Positions 27,901 to 36,297 of a stretch of DNA of 64,000 nt are shown here, one piece after another. Within the stretch, counting starts at the first letter, position 1; each line of letters opens with the position of its first letter. The notes under the pieces are model-generated. The model saw nothing but the letters and a program-made list of their open reading frames with translations. It did no database searches and was not told the origin of the DNA. This DNA is from Pleomorphovibrio marinus (GTDB taxonomy: Bacteria; Bacteroidota; Bacteroidia; Cytophagales; Cyclobacteriaceae): positions 310,001 through 374,000 of the forward strand of contig NZ_QCXY01000005.1 in the NCBI RefSeq assembly GCF_003347495.1, given 5' to 3'. A program made the position numbers and the translations under genes.

Positions 27901-27989
27901 ACCAACTCAATATCCGAACGGACATCATGGAAGTGGTGTATGAGGCTATGCGGAAAGCTGCAGAAAGATCATCAGAAACCTTCTTCTAA
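24948..27989 (+). CDS. GH3 N-acetylglucosaminidase fused to a serine hydrolase (beta-lactamase-like) domain
   Basis: 1013 aa with a signal region (about 22-42, PWLICFYIFCLVFAPLSVQS). The first half is GH3 of the NagZ type: GGIIFFQGGP, KHFPGHGDTNVDSHYG (about 230-245, the NagZ His loop) and GLVFTDALNMQGV (about 315, nucleophile Asp). A GH3 C-terminal domain (KSLTVLKNES) follows. The second half (from about 625) is an S12/class C beta-lactamase-like domain with SITK at about 672 (Ser-x-x-Lys), YSD in place of YxN, and HSGFTGT. Fusions of this kind are common in Bacteroidetes and are thought to act in peptidoglycan or amino-sugar turnover. Both sets of catalytic motifs look intact. Confidence 0.92.
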   Translation: MNHIPFPSLSPFFCVSISTPKQPWLICFYIFCLVFAPLSVQSQSAPPPFDRLSQTQERWVQKTFESLTSEEKIAQLIMVPAYSNKDQVHVDSISRLVKEHKIGGIIFFQGGPVRQANMINRLQRESKVPLMISIDGEWGLAMRLDSTIRFPYQMALGAIQDNEIIEEMGAEIARQSRRAGLHVNFAPVVDINNNANNPVIGFRSFGENKVNVAQKGLAYMRGMQKEKVLASAKHFPGHGDTNVDSHYGLPVIPFSMNRLEELELYPFKALMREGLGSVMVAHMQIPVLDDTPNLASTLSPPVVTGLLKEDMGYKGLVFTDALNMQGVAKYYEPGVVDVKALLAGNDMLLNTMDTRATIREVKKALENGEITEEEINTRVLKVLRAKAWLDLPNWQYVETSKLIEDLNSPYAKHLSRQLAAKSLTVLKNESSILPIQNLASKKIATVSMGTDKITPFQKGLERYGSMTHFNFPKEASLTDLNKLMEELASYDLVLIGMHGLALRAGSGNFGISAEMNLAVKTIINAKPSIVAIFGNVYSMEKLSALPEADGIIAAYQETEDTQDLVSQLVFGGIGANGRLPVNVSPNFPMGKGQDVLENGFRMSYGMPEDSGLASSDFARIDSLVLKGIRQEAIPGASILIAKKGKVIYQKAFGYHTYDSLQAVHKDDLYDMASITKISTTLAALMHLRGEGKFDEEKTLGDYLPMARGTNKENLKYTDILTHQAGLQSWIPFWTSTVRKSGNFKWFTFKQDSSRRFPIRVAENLYIHRNYERKIYKAIMDSPVNPDAGYVYSDLSFILAPLVIQSITGEEFVDYLNEKLYQPLGAKSLTFNPYQRFSRDRIVATERDSLFRKQLLRGTVHDEGAAMLGGISGHAGLFGTADDLAKLMHLYLYDGKYAGEQLIAPGVVSYFSKCKFCKQGNYRALGFDRPNKPGDPNGNAAASTPESSFGHSGFTGTYTWLDPENEIVYVFLSNRVYPTRNNRKLYQLNIRTDIMEVVYEAMRKAAERSSETFF

Positions 27990-28385
27990 TTCCTTTTTCA
28001 AGGTTTTGATCTTTTCTATGGTCATGGGTTTAAAAATATATCCATTTATGAGGGAATTGTCATGTGCCTTGTCCACTTCCTCTTTATCAATGGAGGAAGA
28101 AACCATGAAAATCTTGACTTCTTCTTTGAAATCCTTTTCGGCGAATTTTTCTAAAAATGTCCATCCGTTCATGATAGGCATATTGATGTCTAGGAGGATT
28201 ACATTTGGAAATGGTTCACCCATTTTTTCTCTATCTGTAAGGCCATCAATGGCTTCCTGTCCATTTTTATAAAACAAGCTCTCTTCTGCCAAAGAGGTAT
28301 ATTCCAGAATTTTTTTCATCCCAAAAATATACAATGGATCGTCATCGATAATACATACTAGTTTAATTTTAGGCATAAAAGTCAA
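27972..28385 (-). CDS. Single-domain response regulator (CheY-like)
   Basis: 137 aa receiver domain with no output domain. Residues: acidic pocket IIDDDP, phospho-acceptor Asp in VILLDINMP, Ser/Thr switch MVSSSID and conserved Lys in FKPM. No histidine kinase lies nearby. Such stand-alone regulators in Bacteroidetes often act in phosphorelays or by protein contact. Its 3' end overlaps the convergent GH3-serine hydrolase gene by 18 nt. Its position gives no hint of its partner. Confidence 0.92.
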   Translation of the reverse strand: MTFMPKIKLVCIIDDDPLYIFGMKKILEYTSLAEESLFYKNGQEAIDGLTDREKMGEPFPNVILLDINMPIMNGWTFLEKFAEKDFKEEVKIFMVSSSIDKEEVDKAHDNSLINGYIFKPMTIEKIKTLKKELEEGF

Positions 28386-28626
28386 TTCTTTTTTTTTGAT
28401 TGGATTATAATCAAAAACTAAATCCTCATCATCACGGAAATTTTCAATAAATATAAGAATTAATTAAATTTTATTTACAAAAGTTATTAAGGATTAGCTA
28501 TTAATTTTTGATAGGTGATTGATTCCGCATTTTTCTTGATTTATCCATCGCTTATTAGTAAATGAATGACTCTAATTCGTGTTTTTTTCTTTAATTTTCG
28601 GATTATACCAAATAAGCCTTATACCA

Positions 28627-29058
28627 ATGAACAATTTATCAAAATCAATTTTAGTGATGTTCTCAGCAGCCACTTTACTGTGGTCCTGCGGGCCAAATGC
28701 TGTAAGCGACACCCATGAATCAAACACTTCAAAAACAAATGAAAAAATGGAGGAAAATAAACTAAGGCACGTTGTGTTGTTTAAATTCAATGAGGAAAGT
28801 TCTGAGGAGGACATCAAAAAGGTAGAAGATGCCTTTATAGCCCTTGCTGACAAAATCCCATTAATCAAAGATTTTGAGTGGGGAACCAACAACAGTCCCG
28901 AGGGATTAGACAAAGGCTTGACCCATTGTTTTCTTGTTACCTTCGAAAGCGAAGCGGATCGGGATGCCTATTTACCCCATCCTGAACATCAGGCATTCGT
29001 AGAAGTGCTTAAACCCCATTTGGCGGATGTAACTGTGGTGGATTACTGGGCCAAATAA
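28627..29058 (+). CDS. Dabb-domain lipoprotein (stress-responsive alpha/beta barrel)
   Basis: The ATG at 28627 was chosen because MNNLSKSILVMFSAATLLWSC gives a lipoprotein signal with LLWSC; an earlier in-frame ATG at 28579 only adds a hydrophobic lead. About 143 aa. A Ser/Thr/Glu-rich linker is followed by a Dabb domain: RHVVLFKFNEESSEEDI, DFEWGTNNSPEG, FLVTFESEADRDAYLPHPEH, VVDYWA. Dabb folds are small dimeric barrels. The exported lipoprotein form is found in Bacteroidetes; its role is unknown. A shared terminator follows. Confidence 0.85.
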   Translation: MNNLSKSILVMFSAATLLWSCGPNAVSDTHESNTSKTNEKMEENKLRHVVLFKFNEESSEEDIKKVEDAFIALADKIPLIKDFEWGTNNSPEGLDKGLTHCFLVTFESEADRDAYLPHPEHQAFVEVLKPHLADVTVVDYWAK

Positions 29059-29064
29059 TGGTAA

Positions 29065-29102
29065 AAGGCTGTCCCTTCCTTTTCAGGCTCTTGGGACAGC
29101 CT
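29065..29102. terminator. Shared terminator between convergent genes
   Basis: AAGGCTGTCCC and GGGACAGCCTT form an 11-bp stem. The minus-strand side is followed by TTTT. It lies 7 bp after the Dabb gene stop and 16 bp from the stop of the minus-strand lipoprotein gene at 29118. Confidence 0.82.
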
Positions 29103-29117
29103 TGTCCTATTTTATTC

Positions 29118-29774
29118 TTATTGAATAAGTTTTCCTTCCCTAAGTTCTTTTTTGATGGCATCCACATATTCTGTGGCCAAGGACGCCAAGTTTCTGGTAT
29201 TATAAGTTTTGGATTGCGCACTCCACATCAAGTCGAGACTTTCGGCATCGTAAAGGTTAGTCTCAATTAAGAATTTAGTGTCTTGTGTGTAGTAGCCCGT
29301 ATTCCAACCCGTTCCGTACCAATGGTCGAAATAACCAGGGAAGTTGCCATAATAGCCAAACCTACCCATAGGCGCCATCATGGGCCCTTGGGCTCCTCCT
29401 CCCGGCACCCATCTTTGCTCATCCTTTTCATCGATGAGTGTAATGGTTAATATGCCATCTACATTTTGCTCTTGGATAATCTCCAATAGCTGCTCTTTGG
29501 AGGGTTGGGTATCATCCAAAAAGCCTGGACGAAAAACGTCCACACTTTTTACAGTCTCCACATTCCGGTTTGCCAACCTACTGGCATATTCCTCTTCTAT
29601 TTCCGCCCTTGCCTCAAGGTCATCCATCATAGAGGCTACAAACACTCTTTGATATTCGGTTTCTGTGATTTCATCGGCCTTCCATTGAGCCGTGATTTCT
29701 GTACTTGTCCCACAACCTTTTACAACCATAAGGAAAAATAAGCCACAAAGCATTGCTTTAATCTTCGTATTCAT
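29118..29774 (-). CDS. Lipoprotein of unknown function
   Basis: 218 aa with a lipoprotein signal (LFFLMVVKGC, lipobox VKGC). The mature chain starts GTSTEITAQWKADE and contains a region reminiscent of outer-membrane lipoproteins of the DUF4136 group: YQRVFVASMMDD, VDGILTITLID, LIETNLYDAESLDLMWSAQSKTYN. A Gly/Met/Tyr-rich loop (about 125-160, GGGAQGPMMAPMGRFGYYG) lies in the middle. Function unknown. A shared hairpin terminator ends the gene. Confidence 0.72.
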   Translation of the reverse strand: MNTKIKAMLCGLFFLMVVKGCGTSTEITAQWKADEITETEYQRVFVASMMDDLEARAEIEEEYASRLANRNVETVKSVDVFRPGFLDDTQPSKEQLLEIIQEQNVDGILTITLIDEKDEQRWVPGGGAQGPMMAPMGRFGYYGNFPGYFDHWYGTGWNTGYYTQDTKFLIETNLYDAESLDLMWSAQSKTYNTRNLASLATEYVDAIKKELREGKLIQ

Positions 29775-30036
29775 CGATTTTTAATAGTTGGTTTACCCTC
29801 TTATTGAATCAAAAGCTGTTCCAATGATAACTGTACCCTGCAAATGATTCCGGCGGATCTCTCAAATAATAGCATAGGGTGTCCTCAGAAAATCAGCGAC
29901 ATCTACGAGAGAACAAACCCTTCATCCTGATGAAAAAAGGGTTTCCCGAGGATTACGCAGATAGGTGCAAAGGGATTTTTAAAAAAATAAGAGACATTTG
30001 TGGGCGACTATTTCCTCCTAAGACTTATGGATTTTT

Positions 30037-31425
30037 TTACACGATCCCAAAGGTGTAGTAGAGTGCGATAATAAAGAAAACTCCTGCAGTCTTAACCCCG
30101 GTAAGTACAAAAATGTCCTTATAGGACTGTCTATGGGTGAGCCCACAGACTAGCAGTAAGGTAATAATAGCTCCATTATGTGGAAGGGTGTCCATCCCAC
30201 CGCTGGCCATGGAGGCCACCCGGTGCAGTACCTCAGGGGGTATGCCCAGTTCCGCAGCAGCAGAAAGATAGGTGTCTCCCATAGCTGCCAACGCAATGCT
30301 CATTCCTCCCGAGGCCGAACCGGTAATGCCAGATAATACATTAATCGTCACTGCCTGGTTGATCAGCAAATCGGAAAAGGTACTGGAAATATAAGTACGT
30401 ACCGATTGAAAACCCGGAAGTGCCGCAATGACCGCCCCAAAACCATATTCCGATGCTGTATTTAAAGTAGCCACCAAGGCACCAGTAACCGCAGTATTGA
30501 TTTCGGCGTTAAAATTCTTCCCAACCTCTTTATACGCAAATACCAACACGGATACGATTCCCAAAATCAAGGCAATCATCACTGCCCAGATTCCGGCAAG
30601 CCGAGAAACCTCTATGGGGCCATCTGCAGGTATACCCATAAGCTCCACTGTGTTCCCATAATAGGCAGGTATCCAATAGGTAAACCCCTTATTGGCCAAA
30701 GCCACCACCAATAAGGGAAGCAGGGCCAGATAAGGGGAAACCTTCTTCTCCTGTGGATTTTCCTCTGGTTCATTGATATGCTCAGCTCCATACCCCTCTC
30801 CTCTTTTTTTGGCCTTGCTTTTTTGCCATTGCAGGTAAAAAAGGCCAGTTGCGAATACAAACATCCCACCCAGAAAACCCAACCAGGGAGCCGCCCAGGT
30901 ATCGGTGCGGTAAAAGGTGGTGGGAATGATGTTTTGGATTTGTGGGGAACCCGGAAAGGCATCCATGGTAAAGGTAAAGGCCCCCAATGCAATGGTAGCT
31001 GGCAGCAACCGTTTTGGAATGTTGGCTCCCTTAAACAATACCGCTCCAAAGGGGTACACGGCAAAGGCTACCACAAATAGGGAAACCCCTCCGTAGGTGA
31101 GCAGGGCGCAAACCAGTACGATAGCAAGAATGGACCTGTTGGGGCCAAAGGTTTTCAGGGTGAAGGCGGTAATTGCCTTTGCAAAACCGGACATGGCTAT
31201 TACCTTTCCAAATAGGGCTCCCAATAGGAAAACCGGGAAATAGAGTTTCACAAAATCTACCATTTTCTCCATAAACACCCCTGAAAAATAGGGTAACACC
31301 ATGGAGGGAAAGGTCAGCACCACAGCCAGCATAGCTGCAATAGGGGCAAATACGATTACACTAAAACCCCTGTAAGCCACCAAAATCAACAGAGAAAGGG
31401 CAAGTAAAATTATGAGAACATCCAT
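30037..31425 (-). CDS. GntP-family permease
   Basis: 462 aa, about 12 transmembrane helices, with GntP features: FAPIAAMLAVV, LLTYGGVSLFVVAFAVYPF, FTFTMDAFPGSPQIQNIIPT and a C-terminal GITGSASGGMSIALAAMGD plus DTLPHNGAIITLL. The family imports gluconate and other sugar acids or hydroxy acids by proton symport. It lies 48 bp downstream of the hisD-family dehydrogenase gene on the same strand, so the two are likely co-transcribed and serve one catabolic substrate. Confidence 0.85.
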   Translation of the reverse strand: MDVLIILLALSLLILVAYRGFSVIVFAPIAAMLAVVLTFPSMVLPYFSGVFMEKMVDFVKLYFPVFLLGALFGKVIAMSGFAKAITAFTLKTFGPNRSILAIVLVCALLTYGGVSLFVVAFAVYPFGAVLFKGANIPKRLLPATIALGAFTFTMDAFPGSPQIQNIIPTTFYRTDTWAAPWLGFLGGMFVFATGLFYLQWQKSKAKKRGEGYGAEHINEPEENPQEKKVSPYLALLPLLVVALANKGFTYWIPAYYGNTVELMGIPADGPIEVSRLAGIWAVMIALILGIVSVLVFAYKEVGKNFNAEINTAVTGALVATLNTASEYGFGAVIAALPGFQSVRTYISSTFSDLLINQAVTINVLSGITGSASGGMSIALAAMGDTYLSAAAELGIPPEVLHRVASMASGGMDTLPHNGAIITLLLVCGLTHRQSYKDIFVLTGVKTAGVFFIIALYYTFGIV

Positions 31426-31473
31426 CAGGCAAGCAATATTGGAAACGCCAAACAGCGCTTAAACCCGCTGCAA

Positions 31474-32754
31474 TTAATCATCTTTCCCATAACGTCTAAC
31501 CCTAAGGGCGGCCTGTTCTTTGTGTCCCATAAAACCCTCCAGTTCACAGAGACGCATGGCATATTGCCCAATCTTCAGGCTTGCTTCCTTATTACACCTT
31601 TGATAAGTGCAGTTCTTTAAAAATTTTCCCACCCAAAGTCCGCCTGTATATTTCGCAGCTTTATTGGTAGGAAGGGTATGGTTGGTACCTATTACCTTGT
31701 CCCCATACGCCACATTGGTTTCTTGGCCCAAAAAGAGTGCCCCATAATTGGTCATATTGTTCAAAAAGTAATCGGGATCCTTGGTAAGGATTTGAACATG
31801 CTCATAGGCTAACTTATCGGCTTCCAGAACAGCCTCTTTTTCATCTTTCACCAAAATGATTTGCCCATTTTCCTCCCATGCTACTCTGGCAATATCGGCT
31901 GTGGGCAGGGAAATCAATTGCCTATCAATTTCCTTTAGGGTCTCTTGGGCCAGGGATTCTGAGGTGGTAATAAGAGCACCCGGTGAGGTGGGGCCATGTT
32001 CTGCCTGCCCGAGGATGTCACAGGCTACCATTTCGGCATCTGCACTTTCATCTGCCACTATCAATACCTCCGTGGGACCTGCCAACAGGTCTATTCCTAC
32101 TTTTCCAAAAAGCTGCCGTTTTGCCTCCGCCACATAGGCATTCCCAGGACCAACGATCATGTCCACAGGTGCTATTTTTTCAGTCCCCACTGCCATGGCT
32201 GCCATGGCCTGCACTCCACCAAGAATATAGATTTCATCCGCTCCTGCCAGATGCATGGCAGCCACGGTGGCTTTTGGGATTTCACCGTTTATGGGAGGTG
32301 TACACCCTATCACCCGTTTTACTCCGGCCACCTTTGCAGTGAGGATACTCATATGGGCCGAGGCCACCATAGGGTAACGTCCCCCCGGGATGTAACAGCC
32401 AGCACTGTTTATTGGAATGTTTTTATGTCCCAATATCACACCAGGAAGGGTTTCCACTTCAATATCTTGGATGGATTCCCTCTGCAATTGAGCAAAATGA
32501 CGGATTTGTTGTTGGGCAAAGGTTATGTCCTCTATCACCTGCTTGGGGAGTGACTCTATTACGGTGGTGATTTGTTGCTCGCTCAATAAAAATGAGGCGG
32601 GAGACCATTTGTCGAAAGTCTTGGAATATTCCCTAACTGCCTTGTCCCCTTCTTGTTCAATACGTTCAATAACAGCTTTTACCGTTTCCCTTACCTTGCT
32701 GTCTTCCGCCTTTAACTGGGCTGCTGATTTGCCCTCTTTGATATACTTAGCCAT
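31474..32754 (-). CDS. hisD: Histidinol dehydrogenase family protein, probably a catabolic paralogue
   Basis: 426 aa of the HisD family: [46 protein letters not shown] and [20 protein letters not shown]. The catalytic Glu/His region is present. It is not in a his operon; the neighbour is a GntP permease. The C-terminal segment [16 protein letters not shown] resembles the HpsN (sulfopropanediol) and related polyol dehydrogenases more than biosynthetic HisD, which has ARFYSGLSV-type sequence there. So the true activity is likely NAD-dependent oxidation of a small polyol or amino alcohol. The family call is firm, the substrate is inference. Confidence 0.88.
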   Translation of the reverse strand: MAKYIKEGKSAAQLKAEDSKVRETVKAVIERIEQEGDKAVREYSKTFDKWSPASFLLSEQQITTVIESLPKQVIEDITFAQQQIRHFAQLQRESIQDIEVETLPGVILGHKNIPINSAGCYIPGGRYPMVASAHMSILTAKVAGVKRVIGCTPPINGEIPKATVAAMHLAGADEIYILGGVQAMAAMAVGTEKIAPVDMIVGPGNAYVAEAKRQLFGKVGIDLLAGPTEVLIVADESADAEMVACDILGQAEHGPTSPGALITTSESLAQETLKEIDRQLISLPTADIARVAWEENGQIILVKDEKEAVLEADKLAYEHVQILTKDPDYFLNNMTNYGALFLGQETNVAYGDKVIGTNHTLPTNKAAKYTGGLWVGKFLKNCTYQRCNKEASLKIGQYAMRLCELEGFMGHKEQAALRVRRYGKDD

Positions 32755-32893
32755 TTATCTTGGGTTTAAAATAGGTTTAAAATTGAAAGTAAACATTCTT
32801 TTTCCCATTTGAAAATATTCAGGCTTTAGCTTGTGCATCTACTTCTTTTTTGGTCAAGAACTTGTAAATTGGTGATCCGTAAAAAGGAAAGGA

Positions 32894-33403
32894 ATGACTC
32901 TTTTTGAAAGTACTCTGGAGAACTTTGGCTCCAACCTTTGGCAGTATCACGTACCTGTACCCGATGATATTGCCCTATCCCTGATAGAGGGGGAAAACAG
33001 GCGTGTAATATGCACCCTGGATACCACCCCCGGGTACCATGCAGCCTTAATGAAATGCAAGGACTATTGGTTTATATTGGTCAACCAAAAACTACGAAAC
33101 GAATTAGGCAAACAGGAGGGGCATAAGGTGAAAGTAGGGCTGGAAAAAGACAACTCCACTTATGGTCATGAAATGCCGGAGGAGTTGCAGGTGCTGTTGG
33201 ATCAGGATCCGGAGGCCTTTGATTATTTCGATTCTCTCACCAAAGGCAAGCAGCGAAGTTTGATCTATATTGTCACCCGGGTGAAAAACAGCGATTCCCG
33301 ACTAAAAAAAGCACTGGCGATCACCTCCCACCTCAAGCTTTCCAAAGGACAGTTGGATTTTAAACAGCTCAACGAGCAGATCAAATATTTCAATAACCTT
33401 TAA
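32894..33403 (+). CDS. YdeI/DUF1905-type small protein
   Basis: 169 aa. The first half resembles DUF1905 (FGSNLWQYHVPVPDDIALSL, GYHAALMKCKDYWFILVN, GHKVKVGLEKDNSTYG), and the second half the YdeI/OmpD-associated C-terminal part (LLDQDPEAFDYFDSLTKGKQRSL, LKKALAITSHLKL). YdeI-like proteins are linked to stress or peptide resistance in some bacteria. No signal peptide. It converges with the rhamnosidase gene with a 4-nt overlap at the stops. Confidence 0.7.
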   Translation: MTLFESTLENFGSNLWQYHVPVPDDIALSLIEGENRRVICTLDTTPGYHAALMKCKDYWFILVNQKLRNELGKQEGHKVKVGLEKDNSTYGHEMPEELQVLLDQDPEAFDYFDSLTKGKQRSLIYIVTRVKNSDSRLKKALAITSHLKLSKGQLDFKQLNEQIKYFNNL

Positions 33404-36132
33404 AACTCCACCTTAAACATTCCCGCTTCCACTTCAATTACCTTATAATCCCCCGATTCCCTGGTCTCCTTTACTTCCTTGCCGTTGAGCTGGATACTGT
33501 TAGAAGACTTGGGTTTTATCCATATTTCTGCCCTTGTGTTGCCGGGTATCTCAATTTCTAAAATGCTGTTTTCCTCAGACTTTTGCCATTTAGACCCAAT
33601 CTTTCCATAAGGGGATTCGTGATAAGCCTCCACCCAAGTGATATCGTTTTCCATGTCCGGTCGAATAACAATCTTACCAAATCCGGGCTCCGATTCATCG
33701 ATCAGGATACCCGCTAAGCCTTTATAAAAATAATCTCCAATAGAACCAAACATGATGTGATTTCTGGATTGGGATCCATCCCAGTTTTGAAACATGGTGT
33801 TGGCCCCAAGTTCGTCTACCCAATACCCCCAACCGGGAAACTCCCTCTTGTTGGCCATTTCGTACAGCACCCTATGTTCTCCCTTTTCAAGCAAGACATT
33901 TATCACCGCTTTCGTCCCTACTACCCCAGCGTCTATGTGCCCTCCCTTATTTGCTATCGCATCAAGGAGTCCTTGTAATACAATATCCGTATTGGATTCA
34001 TCCACCAAACCCAAATACAAAGCCAAAGCCATGGGTGCTTGTCCACCATGATAATAGGTTCCCGACCCTGTGTCAAAATACTTTTTATTAAAGGAGGCTT
34101 TAATGGCAGTGGCCAAGTCGGCATAAGATTCAGCATCTGAGGTGTTTCCAGTCAAACCTGCCATCTTTGAGAGCATGCTTGTAAAATAGTAGTAATAGGC
34201 AGAAGAAATAAAAGGACCATCCGTAAGGTTTTCTAATTGTTTATGGTCGTCTATGCCCAAGTCCAGGAGATGATCCTGCGCCCTTATAGTTAGGGATCCT
34301 ACATATTTTTTCAGGTACGGATAATAGGAAGCAATAATCCCCTTATCGCCCGTATACCTATAGAGCTGCCAGGGAATCTCCATAAATGCCCCTTCCCATT
34401 GGGGACCGTATCCTTCTTCCCTATTGCCATAAGTATATCCCCATCCACTTGTGGGAATAATCCCGGGTAAATCCCCATCTTCCCTTTGCTCATCCACATA
34501 ATCATCCAGCCATTTTAGATAGGACTGGGTCATGTCAAAATTGTACAAACCCACCTCTGCCACAAGCATGGCATCCCCTGTCCATCCCATTTTTTCCCGA
34601 TGTGGACAATCAGTGGGGTACCCATGGTAATTGCCCAAAAAAGACCAACCTATATTTTTATGCAGTTGGTTGAACATCTCGTTGGAGCATTTAAAGTCTC
34701 CTATGCGGGTAAGATCGGTATGCACCACATCGGCATTCTGTTCCAGGATTTCGATGGAGGGATCACTTCGGGTAATTTCCATATACTGGAACCCTTGGTA
34801 GGTAAAGATAGGGTGAAAATGCTCCTCCCCTTCCCCTTTTAGGAGGTACCGGTCGGTTTGGGTGTCACCTGTCCAAATAAAACGGCTGAGTTCTTCTTGA
34901 TCCAATGTTCCATCCTCATAAATGCGCTCCCCATATCTGATTTTTACCTGACCTCCGGCAGGTCCTTTTACCTTAAGTTTGGCCCAACCTGTGATATTCT
35001 GTCCAAGGTCAATCATACTGACCGAGTCATTGATGTGCCAGGTATCACTAGGGGAAAGTTGATCGATGATTCTAATGGGTGGCATTAGCTGAGCAGAAAG
35101 TTTCCCTTGTGGCCCGGGCACCTCTAAGGCATTTTTCCAATCATCATCATCAAATCCGGTTTTGGCCCAATCTCCCAGCTCCTTTCTAGCATCATAGGTC
35201 TCTCCATTGTGAACCCCATTAAACAGGATTGGCCCTTCGCTAAAACGCCAGGTACTATCCGTTGCTACTAGGATCTCTTTTCCGTTTTCAGTGGTGATGA
35301 TTAGTTGAACCAGTAAAGAAGGTGATTCTCGCCATGGTGCCTGGTCAAAATCCCAGGCCGTGCGGGTATGCTGATTATACCAACCGTTTCCCAATACCAC
35401 CCCAATGGCGTTTTCCCCATTCTCCAACAAATTAGTAACATCGTGTACCACGTATTTGACCCGTTTATCATAACGGGTAAGCACGGGGTCAAGGACATGA
35501 TCCCCCACTTTGTTACCGTTGATCTTGGCCTCATAGTAGCCCAACCCTGAAATATACAATCGGGCACTACTTACTTGGTCTTCAACCACAAATTCCTTTC
35601 TAAAATAAGGGGATGGTAAAACGGGAGGCACCGAATCCGAAGGTGGCACATGTGAAATCCATTCTGCCTCCCAATCAACCATATTCAGCAGTCCCATTTC
35701 CCAAAATGCCTCCTCACTAAATAGAGTGGGTTTATCGGCTTTATCCCATACCCTTACTTTCCAATATGCCCTCTCCCCTGAACCCAACTCTTTTCCCGGA
35801 TAAGGGATATTCTGGGATTGAGAAGAAGTTATTTTGCCACTATCCCAGAGATCTGCATCTTCCGGTGTCAACTTTTCGGGGCGACTTGCCACTAGCACCT
35901 GGTAGGCAAGCTGTCGAAGACCTGTTTCTTGCCCGGAAATTTGCCAACTTAAGGTGGGTACGCTTTCAAGTCCAATGGGATTTGTTAAATGGTTAGCCTT
36001 TAATGCGATGACATTATTCTCTCTTTTTTTTGCACATGCCCCTAGTGTAGCCAGAATCAGTATCGAAACCACTAAATGCCGAAATGCGAATTGGGGAAAA
36101 AAGACATTTATTAAGGTATTATTTATGTTCAT
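33400..36132 (-). CDS. GH78 alpha-L-rhamnosidase, lipoprotein
   Basis: The start at 36132 (MNINNTLINVFFP...) was chosen because it leads directly into a hydrophobic signal with lipobox LGAC; the frame extends 35 codons further upstream without signal character. About 910 aa. Domains in order: fibronectin-like N-terminus (NPIGLESVPTLSWQISG), Bac_rhamnosid N domain (ARLYISGLGYYEAKINGNKV), the (alpha/alpha)6 barrel with CPHREKMGWTGDAMLVAE (catalytic acid Glu and Asp) and WDGSQSRNHIMFGS, and a C-terminal beta domain. It cleaves rhamnose from plant or algal polysaccharides and glycosides outside the cell. It lies 165 bp from the metallophosphoesterase gene on the same strand. Confidence 0.93.
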   Translation of the reverse strand: MNINNTLINVFFPQFAFRHLVVSILILATLGACAKKRENNVIALKANHLTNPIGLESVPTLSWQISGQETGLRQLAYQVLVASRPEKLTPEDADLWDSGKITSSQSQNIPYPGKELGSGERAYWKVRVWDKADKPTLFSEEAFWEMGLLNMVDWEAEWISHVPPSDSVPPVLPSPYFRKEFVVEDQVSSARLYISGLGYYEAKINGNKVGDHVLDPVLTRYDKRVKYVVHDVTNLLENGENAIGVVLGNGWYNQHTRTAWDFDQAPWRESPSLLVQLIITTENGKEILVATDSTWRFSEGPILFNGVHNGETYDARKELGDWAKTGFDDDDWKNALEVPGPQGKLSAQLMPPIRIIDQLSPSDTWHINDSVSMIDLGQNITGWAKLKVKGPAGGQVKIRYGERIYEDGTLDQEELSRFIWTGDTQTDRYLLKGEGEEHFHPIFTYQGFQYMEITRSDPSIEILEQNADVVHTDLTRIGDFKCSNEMFNQLHKNIGWSFLGNYHGYPTDCPHREKMGWTGDAMLVAEVGLYNFDMTQSYLKWLDDYVDEQREDGDLPGIIPTSGWGYTYGNREEGYGPQWEGAFMEIPWQLYRYTGDKGIIASYYPYLKKYVGSLTIRAQDHLLDLGIDDHKQLENLTDGPFISSAYYYYFTSMLSKMAGLTGNTSDAESYADLATAIKASFNKKYFDTGSGTYYHGGQAPMALALYLGLVDESNTDIVLQGLLDAIANKGGHIDAGVVGTKAVINVLLEKGEHRVLYEMANKREFPGWGYWVDELGANTMFQNWDGSQSRNHIMFGSIGDYFYKGLAGILIDESEPGFGKIVIRPDMENDITWVEAYHESPYGKIGSKWQKSEENSILEIEIPGNTRAEIWIKPKSSNSIQLNGKEVKETRESGDYKVIEVEAGMFKVEF

Positions 36133-36297
36133 ATGGCATCTAATATTATTAACTGTTAGGTTATTTACCATTTCAAGTTGCTGAAATGACTTAAAACCGA
36201 CCCTGAAAGAGGCGGATAATTTGGACATCAAGTACATTGTTTTTGAGGAAATTTTTCATTCTAATCAAGGGATTACAGCCACTTAGATCCGTATAGC

